Assembly: GCF_008254045.1 (NCBI RefSeq)
Contig: NZ_CP042425.1
Coordinates: forward strand, 6,262,001 to 6,326,000
Reading direction: 5' to 3'
DNA length: 64,000 nucleotides
Source: Limnoglobus roseus
Lineage (GTDB): Bacteria > Planctomycetota > Planctomycetia > Gemmatales > Gemmataceae
Positions 36,651-46,600 of this stretch are shown in pieces. Below the pieces are notes generated by a model, which was not told the DNA's origin, did not search any database, and saw nothing but the letters and a program-made list of their open reading frames with translations. How positions within the stretch are numbered: the stretch's first letter is position 1; the number at the start of each line of letters is the position of its first letter. The position numbers were made by a program, and so were the translations under genes.

Positions 36651-38918
36651 ATGCCGCTTCGCGCGATTACACGATGGTTGGCTCCCGCACCCCGCCCGCA
36701 GCAAAAAATCCGATTATCTGCCGAACTGCTGGAAGGTCGTGAAGTCCCGTCCGTCACGTTATCGGACATCAGTAATTCCGACTTCTCGAACAACAAGCCG
36801 CTGTTCGTGCCCCTCACGAACACCGCCACGGTGAACGGAACGACGACCTACACCGCGTCGAGCAGCGACGCGAACGTGACGGTCAGCGTTCTGGCGGCCG
36901 GTCAGACGCTGAAACTCGACGTGTCCGGGATCGACAAGAACGGCGCGGCGTTCACCGGCACGCTGACGTTCCGCTTGTTCGCCGACGCCGCGCCACTGGC
37001 CGTGCAGCGGATCGTCGATCTCGTGGGGCAGGGGTTCTACAACAACAAAACATTCTTCCGCACCGCGGACAACTTCGTGATTCAGGGTGGGTCGTCGAAC
37101 AACACGGCCGCCGACCCGGGCGGCGTCGTGCCCGACCTTCAGGACGAGTACAATCCCGATTACACCTTCAACAGCCAGGGCATTCTGGCGTTCGCCAACG
37201 CCACCGACGACGCGAACGGCACGCAGTTCTTCGTGACCGACATCGACGTGCCGCTCGCGAACCGGCCGCAATACCTGAACTTCAACCACACGATCTTCGG
37301 CCAACTCACGAGCGGCTTTGATACGTTCGAGAAGATCATTCAGGGTACGCTCAAGAACGGGACGACGGACCAGGCGCAGAACCCGGCCACGATCACGAAC
37401 GCCAGCATCATCACGGACAACGCGAACGGCGTGTTACGGGTTCAGGCGGCCAGCGGCTTTACGGGCACGGCCACCATCACCGTGAACGGGGTCGATGGCG
37501 ACAACGCGACCCAATCGAAGACCTTCGCGGTCAACGCCGTCGCCGACACGGCCGACGATCGGCCCTATCTGCAGAACATCCCGAACATCTCCGTGACCTC
37601 GGGCAGTTCGACGACCGTCGTGCTGCCGGTCGTGAACCTGGACAACGACAACGCAGCTTTGACGTACCGCGTCGGTGTACCGGGCAACCTCTTCGGCACG
37701 CCCGCGAACGTGACGACGAGCGTGAACAACACCACTGGCGAACTAACCGTCACCGCGGCCAGCGGCTTCACCGGCACGGTCACGCTGCTCGTCGGTGTCC
37801 GCGACAACACCGACCGCGTGGGGTCGGGTGTGAACACGGCATCGAATTTCGACACCCAAACGGTCACGGTCACGGTCACAGCGGCCGGCCCCGCGACCGT
37901 GGCGTTGACGGCATCGAAAACTTCACCGCAGGCCAACCGCACCGTCCTGCTCACCGCGAATGTTTCCGGCAGCGACACGGCGGGTGGCGGGACGGTCAGT
38001 TTCTTCGACGGGACGACGTTGCTCGGATCGACACGGCTGCTCGACGGGCGGTCGAACCTCAGCACCGTGTTCACCACGACCGGCACGCACACCATCACCG
38101 CCCAGTTCACGCCGACGAGCGGCTCGGCTTCGACGGCCACGTCGAACACCGTAACTCTGACCGTCGTCGTGGGCACGGCCCCGGAGGCGATTACCGCCAG
38201 CCCGGTGGCCCAGGGCGGTCTGCCGGTCGTCGTCGCGAAAAACGCCGACAGCACCGAGCGTTTCACGGCCCAACCGTTCGAGGCGAGCTTCACCGGCGGC
38301 GTCCGGGTGGCCGTGGCCGACGTGACCGGCGACGGGCAGGCCGACCTCGTGACCGTCGCCGGCTTGGGCGGCGCGCCGGTCATTAAAGTCTTCGACGGGA
38401 CCGACGGGACGCTGTTGCGGACGTTGACGATCTTTGAAGACACCTTCCGCGGCGGCCTCTACGTTGACGCGAAGGACGCACTCGGCAAGGGGTACGCCCA
38501 GATCCTGGTCGGCGCGGGTCTCGGCGGCGGGCCGCGGGTGAGCCTGTACGACTTCGTTCAAGATAAGGTCGTGCTGAACTACTTTGCGTACGACTCGAAC
38601 CTGCGGAGCGGCGTCGTCATCTCCCTCTCCGACCTGCGGGGCGGCGAGCAGTACCAAATCCTGACCACCCCCGGTCAAGGCGGGGCACCGGCCGTTAGCG
38701 TCTTCACCGCCCGCCGCGACGACGGCTTCCCGGTTCCGACGTCCCTCGGTTCGTTCTTCGCGGGATCGCAAACCGACACCGCTGGCCGCCGCGTCGGGGC
38801 AGGAGCGGTGGGGGCAAACGGCGTGCGAAACATTCAGGTCTTCGAGTTTTCGGACGAGTCGACTGCCAGCCCGACGGAGTTCAGCCCGATCGACCAAGGG
38901 ATCTTCCCGTCCTCGTGA
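36651..38918 (+). CDS. Surface protein: cyclophilin domain, Ig-like repeats and FG-GAP-like end
   Basis: 756 residues. N-terminus RPQQKIRLSAELLEGREVPS is the planctomycete LEPR-type leader seen on large secreted proteins. Then a cyclophilin-type domain (about 95-230): FRLFADAAPLAVQRIVD, FFRTADNFVIQGGSS, GTQFFVTD and FNHTIFGQ; the His of the usual FHR is Phe. Next come several Thr/Val-rich Ig-like domains (about 240-500) with ASGFTGTATITVNG/AASGFTGTVTLLVG repeats and FFDGTTLLGS, and a C-terminal FG-GAP/integrin-like part (VAVADVTGDGQADLVTV, AGLGGAPVIKVFDGTDG). ATG at 36651 with GAGG 8 bases before. Followed by a strong terminator. Confidence 0.88.
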   Translation: MPLRAITRWLAPAPRPQQKIRLSAELLEGREVPSVTLSDISNSDFSNNKPLFVPLTNTATVNGTTTYTASSSDANVTVSVLAAGQTLKLDVSGIDKNGAAFTGTLTFRLFADAAPLAVQRIVDLVGQGFYNNKTFFRTADNFVIQGGSSNNTAADPGGVVPDLQDEYNPDYTFNSQGILAFANATDDANGTQFFVTDIDVPLANRPQYLNFNHTIFGQLTSGFDTFEKIIQGTLKNGTTDQAQNPATITNASIITDNANGVLRVQAASGFTGTATITVNGVDGDNATQSKTFAVNAVADTADDRPYLQNIPNISVTSGSSTTVVLPVVNLDNDNAALTYRVGVPGNLFGTPANVTTSVNNTTGELTVTAASGFTGTVTLLVGVRDNTDRVGSGVNTASNFDTQTVTVTVTAAGPATVALTASKTSPQANRTVLLTANVSGSDTAGGGTVSFFDGTTLLGSTRLLDGRSNLSTVFTTTGTHTITAQFTPTSGSASTATSNTVTLTVVVGTAPEAITASPVAQGGLPVVVAKNADSTERFTAQPFEASFTGGVRVAVADVTGDGQADLVTVAGLGGAPVIKVFDGTDGTLLRTLTIFEDTFRGGLYVDAKDALGKGYAQILVGAGLGGGPRVSLYDFVQDKVVLNYFAYDSNLRSGVVISLSDLRGGEQYQILTTPGQGGAPAVSVFTARRDDGFPVPTSLGSFFAGSQTDTAGRRVGAGAVGANGVRNIQVFEFSDESTASPTEFSPIDQGIFPSS

Positions 38919-38947
38919 TAGACAGGAATTCGGTCGACCATTTTTCT

Positions 38948-38989
38948 CACGGCCGGCGGCACGAAACTGATTTCGTGCCGCCGGCCGTG
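38948..38989 (+). terminator. Strong hairpin terminator of the surface-protein gene
   Basis: Perfect 19-bp arms (38948-38966 and 38971-38989), 4-base loop CTGA, followed by GCGTTTTGC. 29 bases after the stop at 38918. Confidence 0.8.
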
Positions 38990-39478
38990 GCGTTTTGCAG
39001 ATGAGCAATTCTTTCAAAAAACCAAACAACCTGGGACCACTCAGTCTGGCTCCCGAGGCCATGAGCCGGGCGATGGCGATTCGAATTGCCGGCGGCCGGG
39101 GCAAAGAAGGCGGAAACCCGAGCCAGCGATTGCGGTCGAGCGCCGTGGAAGCCCGCGATCTCAGGGGTAGATGAAAAGGCTTGAAATGCGGGCATAATCG
39201 CACATCGTAAAATAACATAATATACATTATCGGACGTTGTTGTGCGGCTAACTTAAGGGCAGCCGGGCAGGATTGGATCGCCTCGATTCTGGACAATCGA
39301 GCCACAACGGGAAAGCCGTCGCATCGCGAACGGGTACATTACGTCCTTCGTTATCTGCTTCCGGATGAGCGACGATCGCCGAAGCCGGTCGATTTCGCAA
39401 TTGCGTTTCGCGCCGCCTGTGGTAACTTCGGCAGACTCGTTTTTCTGTCCGAACAAACTCACTCACCGGAGGTGGCCG
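38990..39478. other. Intergenic stretch with AT-rich island
   Basis: No gene supported. An AT-rich island at about 39180-39235 (TAAAATAACATAATATACAT) contrasts with the high-GC surroundings and probably carries the promoter of the two small membrane genes that follow; I could not settle on one -35/-10 pair. Confidence 0.45.
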
Positions 39479-39598
39479 ATGGCGGATGACGACGAAGGAT
39501 CGGGCTTCATGGGCATCCTAATCTTCATCGCGATCTTCGGAGTGGGCAACGTGATCCTGTATCTCACCACGGGGTTCCTGATCATCCCTTTGAAGTAA
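39479..39598 (+). CDS. 39-residue single-pass membrane protein
   Basis: ATG at 39479 with GGAGG 7 bases upstream. An acidic start (MADDDEGSG) is followed by one transmembrane helix (ILIFIAIFGVGNVILYLTTG). The stop is 3 bases before the next ATG, so the two are almost certainly one operon. No family recognised; such micro-proteins often sit on a partner membrane protein. Confidence 0.6.
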   Translation: MADDDEGSGFMGILIFIAIFGVGNVILYLTTGFLIIPLK

Positions 39599-39601
39599 CC
39601 G

Positions 39602-40474
39602 ATGACCGCACCCACGCCATCCCCGACGCACGCGGTCGCGCGGGAACGCCGGGGGTTCTGGATCTGGCCCTGGCGGCCTCCGGCGAAAGTCGCGAAGGCA
39701 GTCTCTTCCGTTGCCTTCGGGTGCGAACCCGCCGTGCGCGGGTTCCGATGGATTCCGACCGCGCTGGCGATCGGTGCCCTGCCCCTCCTTGCGGGCTACG
39801 AGTTGGGATTATGGCCGACGCAATTGTTGACGGGCTTGTTCCTGTCCGTGGTTCTGCTCCCGTGCGTGATGGCCGATCAGTTCGCCCGCGCGCTCGCCGT
39901 GGTTGCGCTGGCCATCGGTTCTCACTCCGCCTTGGCAATTGCCCTGAGCGCGGCCGACCCCGTCGGGGCTGCCGCAGCGCTTCGGGGGAGTTCGGATTAC
40001 TGGCACCAAACCTGGCGCTGGGTTCGGTCGGGCGAAGACCAGGAATACCAGAGCGGCGCCTGGCTGCCGACGCATTTCGCGCTCCTCGTCGCCGTGCCGC
40101 TGACCGCGTATACGTCGTTCGGCGCACTGCCCTTGGCCCGCGGCGTTCAAGAACTCGACCTGATGAATTACTACGTCGGGCAGTTAATTCGGGTCAGCGA
40201 GCGGCCGACCATTGCCGTCCTCCTCGGCTGGCACCCTTGGTCGTTCGTTCGAGGGGCAGCCTACGCGGTCCTCATCTTTGAGATGACATCCCGCTCCCTA
40301 GAGCGGATGACTGGCCGAACGCTCTGCACGCGGCGGCGACGGCGAACGCGGTTAGCAGTCGGACTCTCCCTCGCCGTGCTGGACGCCGTCGTCAAGTGGC
40401 AACTCGCACCCGTCGTTCAGGAACTGCTTCACGCCAATCTGAAGCCGGAATTCCTCGACGTTTCCATACCTTGA
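39602..40474 (+). CDS. Hypothetical multi-pass membrane protein
   Basis: 290 residues with about five hydrophobic segments (IPTALAIGALPLLAGYELGL, LLTGLFLSVVLLPCVM, LAVVALAIGSHSALAIAL, HFALLVAVPLTAYTSFGALP and VRGAAYAVLIF). Between the third and fourth lies an aromatic, Ser/Trp-rich loop (SSDYWHQTWRWVRSGEDQ). The C-terminal region has an Arg-cluster RRRRRTR after TLCT. No family recognised. Starts 3 bases after the 39-residue gene and ends 28 before the IDH-family gene. Confidence 0.72.
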   Translation: MTAPTPSPTHAVARERRGFWIWPWRPPAKVAKAVSSVAFGCEPAVRGFRWIPTALAIGALPLLAGYELGLWPTQLLTGLFLSVVLLPCVMADQFARALAVVALAIGSHSALAIALSAADPVGAAAALRGSSDYWHQTWRWVRSGEDQEYQSGAWLPTHFALLVAVPLTAYTSFGALPLARGVQELDLMNYYVGQLIRVSERPTIAVLLGWHPWSFVRGAAYAVLIFEMTSRSLERMTGRTLCTRRRRRTRLAVGLSLAVLDAVVKWQLAPVVQELLHANLKPEFLDVSIP

Positions 40475-40502
40475 GTGCATCAGCCCGCAGGGAGCAGTCG
40501 AG

Positions 40503-41501
40503 ATGAAATTCGTTATGATCGAGGGCGACGGCATCGGCCCGGAAGTCACTCGCGCGGCGTGCGAGATCGTTAAGGCGGCCGGCGTTCGAAACGAGTGGGT
40601 GCCGGCCGCCGCCGGCCTCGGCGCGGCGGAACAATTCGGCGAGCCGCTACCCGATGAAACACTGGAGACGATTCGCCGGCACCGGGTCGCACTCAAAGGC
40701 CCCTGCACTACCCCGGTCGGCAAAGGATATCGCTCCATCAACGTGCGGTTGCGGCAAGGGCTCGACCTGTACGCGAGCGTCCGGCCGGTGAAGACACTGC
40801 CGGGCGTGAAGGTCCCCTACACGGACGTGGACCTGATCGTGGTGCGGGAAAACACCGAAGGGCTGTACGCCGGGCTGGAACACGTTGTTGTGCCCGGCGT
40901 CGTCGAGAGCTTGCGCGTCATCACCAAGAACGCGGCCGAGCGGATCGTCCGATACGCATTCGAGTTCGCCCGGCAGCACGGACGGCGGCGGGTCACGTTC
41001 TGCCACAAGGCGGACGTGATGCGGCTTTCGGACGGCCTGTTCCTGGATTGCGCCCGGGCGGTCGCGGACGAGTTCCCGTTCATCCAGTTCGAAGAAAAAC
41101 CGATCGACAACGTGTGCCTTGAACTCGCGATGGACCCCACGCGGTTCGACGTGCTGGTCATGGAAAACCTGTTCGGCGACGTGGTTTCAGACTTGTGTGC
41201 CGGCCTCGTCGGCGGGTTGGGGGTGGTGCCGGGAGCGAACTTCGGGGCGCGGTGCGCCGTGTTCGAGGCCGTTCACGGAAGTGCACCGGACATTGCCGGG
41301 AAGGGGTTGGCGAACCCGATCGCGGTCGTCCGCAGCGCGGCGATGATGCTCGATCACGTCGGCGAGCGCGACGCGGGCGCACGTATCGAGGCTTCGGTTG
41401 CGAAGACGTTGCAGCGGGGAATCGGGCTCACCCGAGATCTGGGTGGCGACGGAACAACGGCCACGATCACGCGGGAGTTGATCGCGAACCTAACGGCGTG
41501 A
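40503..41501 (+). CDS. NAD-type isocitrate dehydrogenase-family enzyme (IDH/homoisocitrate group)
   Basis: 332 residues with the full set of beta-decarboxylating dehydrogenase motifs: MIEGDGIGPEVTRAA, KGPCTTPVGKGYRSINVRLR, VRENTEGLYAGLEHVVVPG, HKADVMRLSDGLFLD, DNVCLELAM, MENLFGDVVSDLCAGLVGG and EAVHGSAPDIAGKGLANP. RENTEG argues for IDH or homoisocitrate dehydrogenase rather than isopropylmalate dehydrogenase. The short length fits the NAD-dependent group. ATG at 40503 with GGGAG 8 bases before. It ends 1 base before the convergent anti-sigma gene. The role is probably the TCA cycle; the exact substrate needs assay. Confidence 0.9.
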   Translation: MKFVMIEGDGIGPEVTRAACEIVKAAGVRNEWVPAAAGLGAAEQFGEPLPDETLETIRRHRVALKGPCTTPVGKGYRSINVRLRQGLDLYASVRPVKTLPGVKVPYTDVDLIVVRENTEGLYAGLEHVVVPGVVESLRVITKNAAERIVRYAFEFARQHGRRRVTFCHKADVMRLSDGLFLDCARAVADEFPFIQFEEKPIDNVCLELAMDPTRFDVLVMENLFGDVVSDLCAGLVGGLGVVPGANFGARCAVFEAVHGSAPDIAGKGLANPIAVVRSAAMMLDHVGERDAGARIEASVAKTLQRGIGLTRDLGGDGTTATITRELIANLTA

Positions 41502-41502
41502 G

Positions 41503-42765
41503 TCAGCCGTTGCTCGGGCGGACGACGATCATCACGGGTACCGTGCCGGGTTTGCGGTCCTTGCGGAGTTCGTGGAACTGCTTCACGTCCTTCGAGAGAG
41601 CCGGGTGAACACGGACGAGCGGCGGCAAGTACGTCAACAGGATGGCGGGTTTCGCCGGGTCGCCCTTCTGAATGGCGCTGGTCACTTGTTCCAGCGTCTT
41701 CGACGAAATGTGGGCGTTTGCTGGTGGGTCTTGAAGCTTCTTCGTCAACCCGAGATCGATCCCCAGGAGTTGTTGCGTCTCCTTCTGCTCGTGCGCCGTT
41801 GCCGCCAGAACGTGGGAGATACCGAAAACATTGCCGGACGGTGAGGGGGCCGCCTCGGCTTCGGCGGCCGCGCCGAGCCATTTGGTGATCTCGGCCGGCG
41901 TGAGCGCGTCGGTGTAGACAATCCACGTCGAGGGCATCTTGCGCTTCATTCGCTCGCCGGCGATGGTTTCCACAATGAGGTTGAGGTTCACAGACTTGCC
42001 GGCTTGCGTCAGCAGTTCGACGGCGCGGGCGGAATCCTTCGCGAACAGATCGACCCGGGTGGCGGCGTTCAAGCCGAGGCGCTCGCGGAGGGCATTTTGC
42101 GAATCGCTGTTGGCGAAATCGGCGAACGGGCTGAGCAGCGGCAACTTCACGGCAACACGGTCGAACGCCTTGACGTCGCTGCCGAACGAGGGGGCCGTGA
42201 GCAAGTCCGCAGGCTTCGGCCCCGGCGAACTGTCGGCCGTTTTCGGCGGGGCGTCATTGGTGACGACGACCGCGGGCGGCATGGGAGGGCCGACGGGTTG
42301 CGTCGCTTCCGGCGATTCCGTGTCGGGTTGCTCGTCACCCATCGGCGGAGTTAGACGATCCGGCGGCGTGAGGCGCAGATCGTCTTTCGGGAGTTGCTGA
42401 AGTTGATTCTTCGCCAACCGTTGCGGTTGTTGGGAACTGGCAAGCCAGTGGGCCCCTGCCCCGACGGCTAATAAGAAGGATGCGGCCATCCCTGCCGGAA
42501 CCAAGGCCCGCCGGAACGGGTGGGCGGGCTTCGGCGCGCGGGGGATCGCCTGAGGAATGTGCGCCTGAATCGAGGCCCACAGGTCTTGGGGGGCGGCGGG
42601 CCGTGCGAGGGACCGCAAGCGTTCTCGATCGGCCAAGAGGGCGGCGTAAAGGGTCGCCGCCGTCTGCGACCGGGCCAGCAGTTCGCGAAAAGCCTGCCCT
42701 TGCTCGGGCGACAGTTCTCCGTCGACGGCGGCGGTGATCAGTTGCTTTTCGAGTTCACTCGGCAT
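41503..42765 (-). CDS. Anti-sigma factor, membrane-anchored with large C-terminal domain
   Basis: 420 residues. The N-terminal 80 residues (SELEKQLITAAVDGELSPEQ, QAFRELLARSQTAATLYAAL) form the helical anti-sigma domain; no HxxxCxxC zinc motif is seen. One transmembrane helix (LVPAGMAASFLLAVGAGAHW, about residue 90-112), a Pro-rich linker and an extracytoplasmic domain of about 260 residues (VKAFDRVAVKLPLLSPFADF, ARAVELLTQAGKSVNLNLIV, GTVPVMIVVRPSNG) follow. The ATG at 42765 overlaps the sigma-factor stop by 11 bases, so the pair is translationally coupled. The large outer part may sense a signal; this is inference. Confidence 0.82.
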   Translation of the reverse strand: MPSELEKQLITAAVDGELSPEQGQAFRELLARSQTAATLYAALLADRERLRSLARPAAPQDLWASIQAHIPQAIPRAPKPAHPFRRALVPAGMAASFLLAVGAGAHWLASSQQPQRLAKNQLQQLPKDDLRLTPPDRLTPPMGDEQPDTESPEATQPVGPPMPPAVVVTNDAPPKTADSSPGPKPADLLTAPSFGSDVKAFDRVAVKLPLLSPFADFANSDSQNALRERLGLNAATRVDLFAKDSARAVELLTQAGKSVNLNLIVETIAGERMKRKMPSTWIVYTDALTPAEITKWLGAAAEAEAAPSPSGNVFGISHVLAATAHEQKETQQLLGIDLGLTKKLQDPPANAHISSKTLEQVTSAIQKGDPAKPAILLTYLPPLVRVHPALSKDVKQFHELRKDRKPGTVPVMIVVRPSNG

Positions 42766-43399
42766 GACTTTGGGTTGTCCCCACTCCCTGAACCGACCCC
42801 GCCGCGTCCCCGGTGAGTTGGTTCGGTTTCCCGGCCGTTTCCGCACCGGCTTCCAACAAGGATCGCAATTCCAGCCGTGCCCGGTGCAACCGGCTTCGCA
42901 CAGTCCCGATCGGCACGCCCATCACCTCGGCAATGTCCTCGTACTTCAAGCCGTCGAGGTCTTTCATCACCAACACGGCCCGGTGCTCGGTTGACAGTCG
43001 GCGGATAGCCTCGTGCAACTTCGCCTCGTCCTCGCCTTGTTCGAGCGTGTCCCCCGGCCGGACCCCGTGGGACTCGTCTATCGGCTCGGCGACCGGCTTG
43101 CCGTTCCGCCCCGTATCGAGGCTGGCCGTCGCCTTCTTTTTCCGCTTCTGGCTGATGGCCGCGTTAAACGCGATGCGGTACAGCCAGGTAAAAAACTCCG
43201 AATCCCCCTTGAACGACGCCAGCGATTGGTAGGCGTTCAGGAAGGCGTCCTGAACCACGTCATAAGCGTCTTCGGGCGTGTCGGCGATTCGCAGGGTGGC
43301 GTGGTACAGCCGGTCCTGGTAGCGCAACACCAGTTGTCCGAACGATTCCGTCCGGCCTTTCAAGCACTCAGCAATCCAGAGGCGCTCATCGTTATTCAC
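42755..43399 (-). CDS. ECF-type RNA polymerase sigma factor
   Basis: Region 2 (VLRYQDRLYHATLRI, EDAYDVVQDAFLNAYQSLAS, TWLYRIAFNAAISQKRKKK) and region 4 (LSTEHRAVLVMKDLDGLKYE, DIAEVMGVPIGTVRSRLHRA) are complete, with a charged linker between (DTGRNGKPVAEPIDESHG). About 214 residues if started from GTG at 43399; a TTG at 43411 is the other option and neither has a good ribosome binding site. It overlaps the anti-sigma gene. A sigma-E-like promoter at 43412-43440 suggests positive autoregulation with an almost leaderless start. Confidence 0.93.
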   Translation of the reverse strand: MNNDERLWIAECLKGRTESFGQLVLRYQDRLYHATLRIADTPEDAYDVVQDAFLNAYQSLASFKGDSEFFTWLYRIAFNAAISQKRKKKATASLDTGRNGKPVAEPIDESHGVRPGDTLEQGEDEAKLHEAIRRLSTEHRAVLVMKDLDGLKYEDIAEVMGVPIGTVRSRLHRARLELRSLLEAGAETAGKPNQLTGDAAGSVQGVGTTQSHAE

Positions 43400-43411
43400 G
43401 GCATACGCCAA

Positions 43412-43440
43412 TTTGACGCCGGCACGGGGAAAAGAGTTCC
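43412..43440 (-). promoter_or_regulatory. Possible ECF (sigma-E-like) autoregulatory promoter
   Basis: Minus strand GGAACTC (43440-43434), 16-base spacer, GTCAAA (43417-43412). This matches the layout of sigma-E-type promoters (GGAACTT, 16 bases, GTCTAA). The predicted transcript begins near 43405, only a few bases before the GTG at 43399. Confidence 0.42.
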
Positions 43441-43599
43441 CGCCCTCCTCAGATTCCCTGCCATCTGCACTGTAGTTGAAAGGCGAGCTCCCGTCGAGAG
43501 TTGCGGTTTGGTAGTCGCGTTCATACCTCGTGCGGCAGGAGCGGAACCCCTCCGGCGGGGTAACCTGCCCGGTTTGTGACTTTTGTGCCGGTTGTGCGG

Positions 43600-43629
43600 T
43601 TGTACAAAGGTAGTGTGCGTGTGTATCCT
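43600..43629 (+). promoter_or_regulatory. Possible promoter of the uvrA gene
   Basis: TTGTAC (43600-43605), 18-base spacer, TATCCT (43624-43629); AGGAGG follows at 43641-43646. A leader of about 22 bases is implied. Confidence 0.38.
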
Positions 43630-43657
43630 AACCCTGACTCAGGAGGTCAGTCCGGGT

Positions 43658-46600
43658 ATGGAAAGCCAGAACATTGTCGTCCGCGGTGCGCGGGAACATA
43701 ACCTTCGGAACGTCAACCTCGAACTCCCTCGAAACAAGCTCATCGTCTTCACCGGCGTCAGCGGCTCCGGCAAAAGCTCGCTGGCCTTCGACACGCTCTA
43801 CGCCGAAGGGCAACGGCGGTACGTCGAGTCGCTTTCCAGCTACGCACGCCAGTTCCTCGGCCAACTCCCGAAGCCGGACGTGGACTACATCGGCGGCCTG
43901 TCGCCGGCGATCAGCATTCAACAGAAGTCGGCCAGCCGGAATCCGCGGTCCACGGTGGGGACGATCACAGAAGTCGCGGACTACCTCCGCGTGCTGTTCG
44001 CCCGCGTCGGGCAGGGCCATTGCGCCAAGTGCCAACGGCCGATCACCGCCCAGACGCGCGAACAAGTCATCGGCCGGATTCTCGCGCTGCCGGAGCGGAC
44101 GCGATTCCTGCTGATGGCCCCCGTGGTTCGCGGGCAGAAGGGGGAGTTTAAGGACTTCTTCGCCGACATGCTCAAGCGCGGCTACGTCCGCGCCCGCGTG
44201 GACGGCCAGGTGGTGAAGCTGTCGGACGATCTGAAACTCGACAAGCGGATCAAGCACACCATTGAGATCGTCATCGACCGCCTGGTCGTCGAGTCGCGAG
44301 TGCGGCCGCGGTTGGCCGAAGCCGTCGAACAGGCGCTGTCCCTCGCGGACGGGGCGGTCATCGTCTCGGTGGAAGCGAAAGACGGCACGGCAGAAGACAT
44401 CCTCCTCTCGGCGAACTACGCCTGCACGCACTGTAACATCAGCTACGAACCGCCGACGCCGCAGTTGTTCAGTTTCAACAGTCCGATGGGGATGTGCCCG
44501 GAGTGCGACGGCCTCGGGACGAAGTACAGTTTCGACGCCACCCTGCTCCTCCCCGACCCGACGAAGAGCATTCACGAGGGGGCGATCACCCTGCTCGGCT
44601 CGTTGAAAAGCATGGGGCGATGGCGGCGGCACATTTACGAGGGTGTCGGCAAGTCGTTCGGCATCGACCTGAAGCAACCGTGGGAGGAACTTCCCCCGGA
44701 ACAGCAAAACCTCGTCTTGTACGGGAGCGGCGACCGGCACGTCGTCTGGGAGTGGAAGCAGCGCGGCGGTAAGGTCTGGAAGCACGGCGGCAAGTGGGAG
44801 GGCGTGATCCCGCAACTGGAATCGCAGTTCAAGAAGGCGACGGCCGGGCCGCGGCGGATGCAGCTCGAAAAGTACATGAGCGTGATGAAGTGCCCCGCCT
44901 GCAACGGCCAGCGGCTCAACCCGCAGGCCCGGTCCGTGCGCGTCGGCAGCCGGACGCTGATCGAACTCGGCAAGATGCCGATCGGCGACCTCGTCCCGTG
45001 GTTCGACGCGATGGAAGGCGAACTGTCCGCCGTCCAACGGCACATTTGCGGGGAGTTGCTGAAGGAAATCCGCGCGCGCCTCGGCTTCCTCCTGAACGTC
45101 GGCCTGCACTACCTCAGCCTCGACCGCCCTGCCCCGTCCCTCTCGGGCGGCGAGACGCAGCGCATCCGCCTCGCCGGGCAGATCGGCAGCGGCCTCGTCG
45201 GCGTGCTGTACATCCTCGACGAGCCGAGCATCGGCCTCCACCCGCGGGACAACATCCGCCTGCTGCGAAGCCTCGAACGGCTCCGTGACATGGGCAACAC
45301 CGTCCTCGTCGTCGAACATGACGAGGACACGATGCGGGCGGCCGACTACCTCGTCGACTTCGGCCCCGGCCCCGGCGTGCGCGGCGGGCAAATCGTGGCA
45401 GCGGGTTCGCCCGCGGAAGTGTTCGCCAACCCGGACAGCCCGACCGGCCAGTACCTAACTGGCGCGAAGGAAATCGCCATCCCGAAGGAACGCCGCAAGG
45501 GGAACGGCCAGGCCATCGAGGTCATCGGTGCACGGCACAACAACCTGAAGAACGTCAGCGTCAAGATTCCCCTCGGCCAGTTCGTCGTCGTCACCGGCGT
45601 CAGCGGCTCCGGGAAGTCGTCACTCGTCAACGACATCTTGATGGAAGCCCTCGCCACGCCGAGCAAACCTGAGTCGGAGGAGGACGGCGACGAGACACTC
45701 CACTCGATCGGCGAGCACGACGAGATTCGCGGCCGCGAGTTCATCGACAAGGTCATCGACATCGACCAGACGCCGATCGGCCGGACGCCGCGGTCGAACC
45801 CGGCAACGTACATCAAACTGTTCGACGAAATCCGTCAGCACTTCGCGCTGATGCCCGAGGCCAAAGTCCGCGGCTACAAGCCGGGGCGGTTCAGCTTCAA
45901 CGTCCCCGGCGGCCGATGCGAAGCCTGCCAGGGCAACGGCTCGAACCGGCTGGAGATGGACTTCCTCGCAGACGTGTGGGTGACGTGCCCGGTGTGCGAG
46001 GGCCACCGCTTCAACCGCGAAACGCTCCAGGTGAAATACCGCGGCAAGTCGATTCACGACGTGCTCGAAATGGAAGTCCTGCAGGCCCTCGAACACTTCG
46101 AGCACGTCCCGAAAATTCGCCCGATGCTCCAGACGCTCCACAACGTGGGGCTCGACTACATCAAGCTCGGTCAACCGTCGCCCACGCTTTCTGGTGGCGA
46201 GGCGCAGCGCATCAAACTGGCGAAGGAACTGTGCCGGGCGAGCACGGGCAAGACGCTCTACATCCTTGATGAACCGACGACCGGCCTGCACTTCGAAGAC
46301 ATTCGCAAACTGCTCGACGTACTGCACGGCTTCGTCGCGGCCGGAAACTCGGTGCTGGTGATCGAGCACAATCTCGACGTCATCAAGACCGCCGACTGGC
46401 TGATCGACATGGGGCCGGAGGGCGGCAGCGGCGGCGGCACGGTCGTCGCCGTCGGCACGCCGGAGGTGATCGCCAAGACCGACGCCTCGTACACCGGGCA
46501 CGCCCTCCGCCCCCTACTCTTCCCCGTGCCGAAGAAGAAGACCCTGAAGAAGGATAAGGTCGAGGCGAAGCCGGTCCACGAGCGGATCACCCACCTGGAA

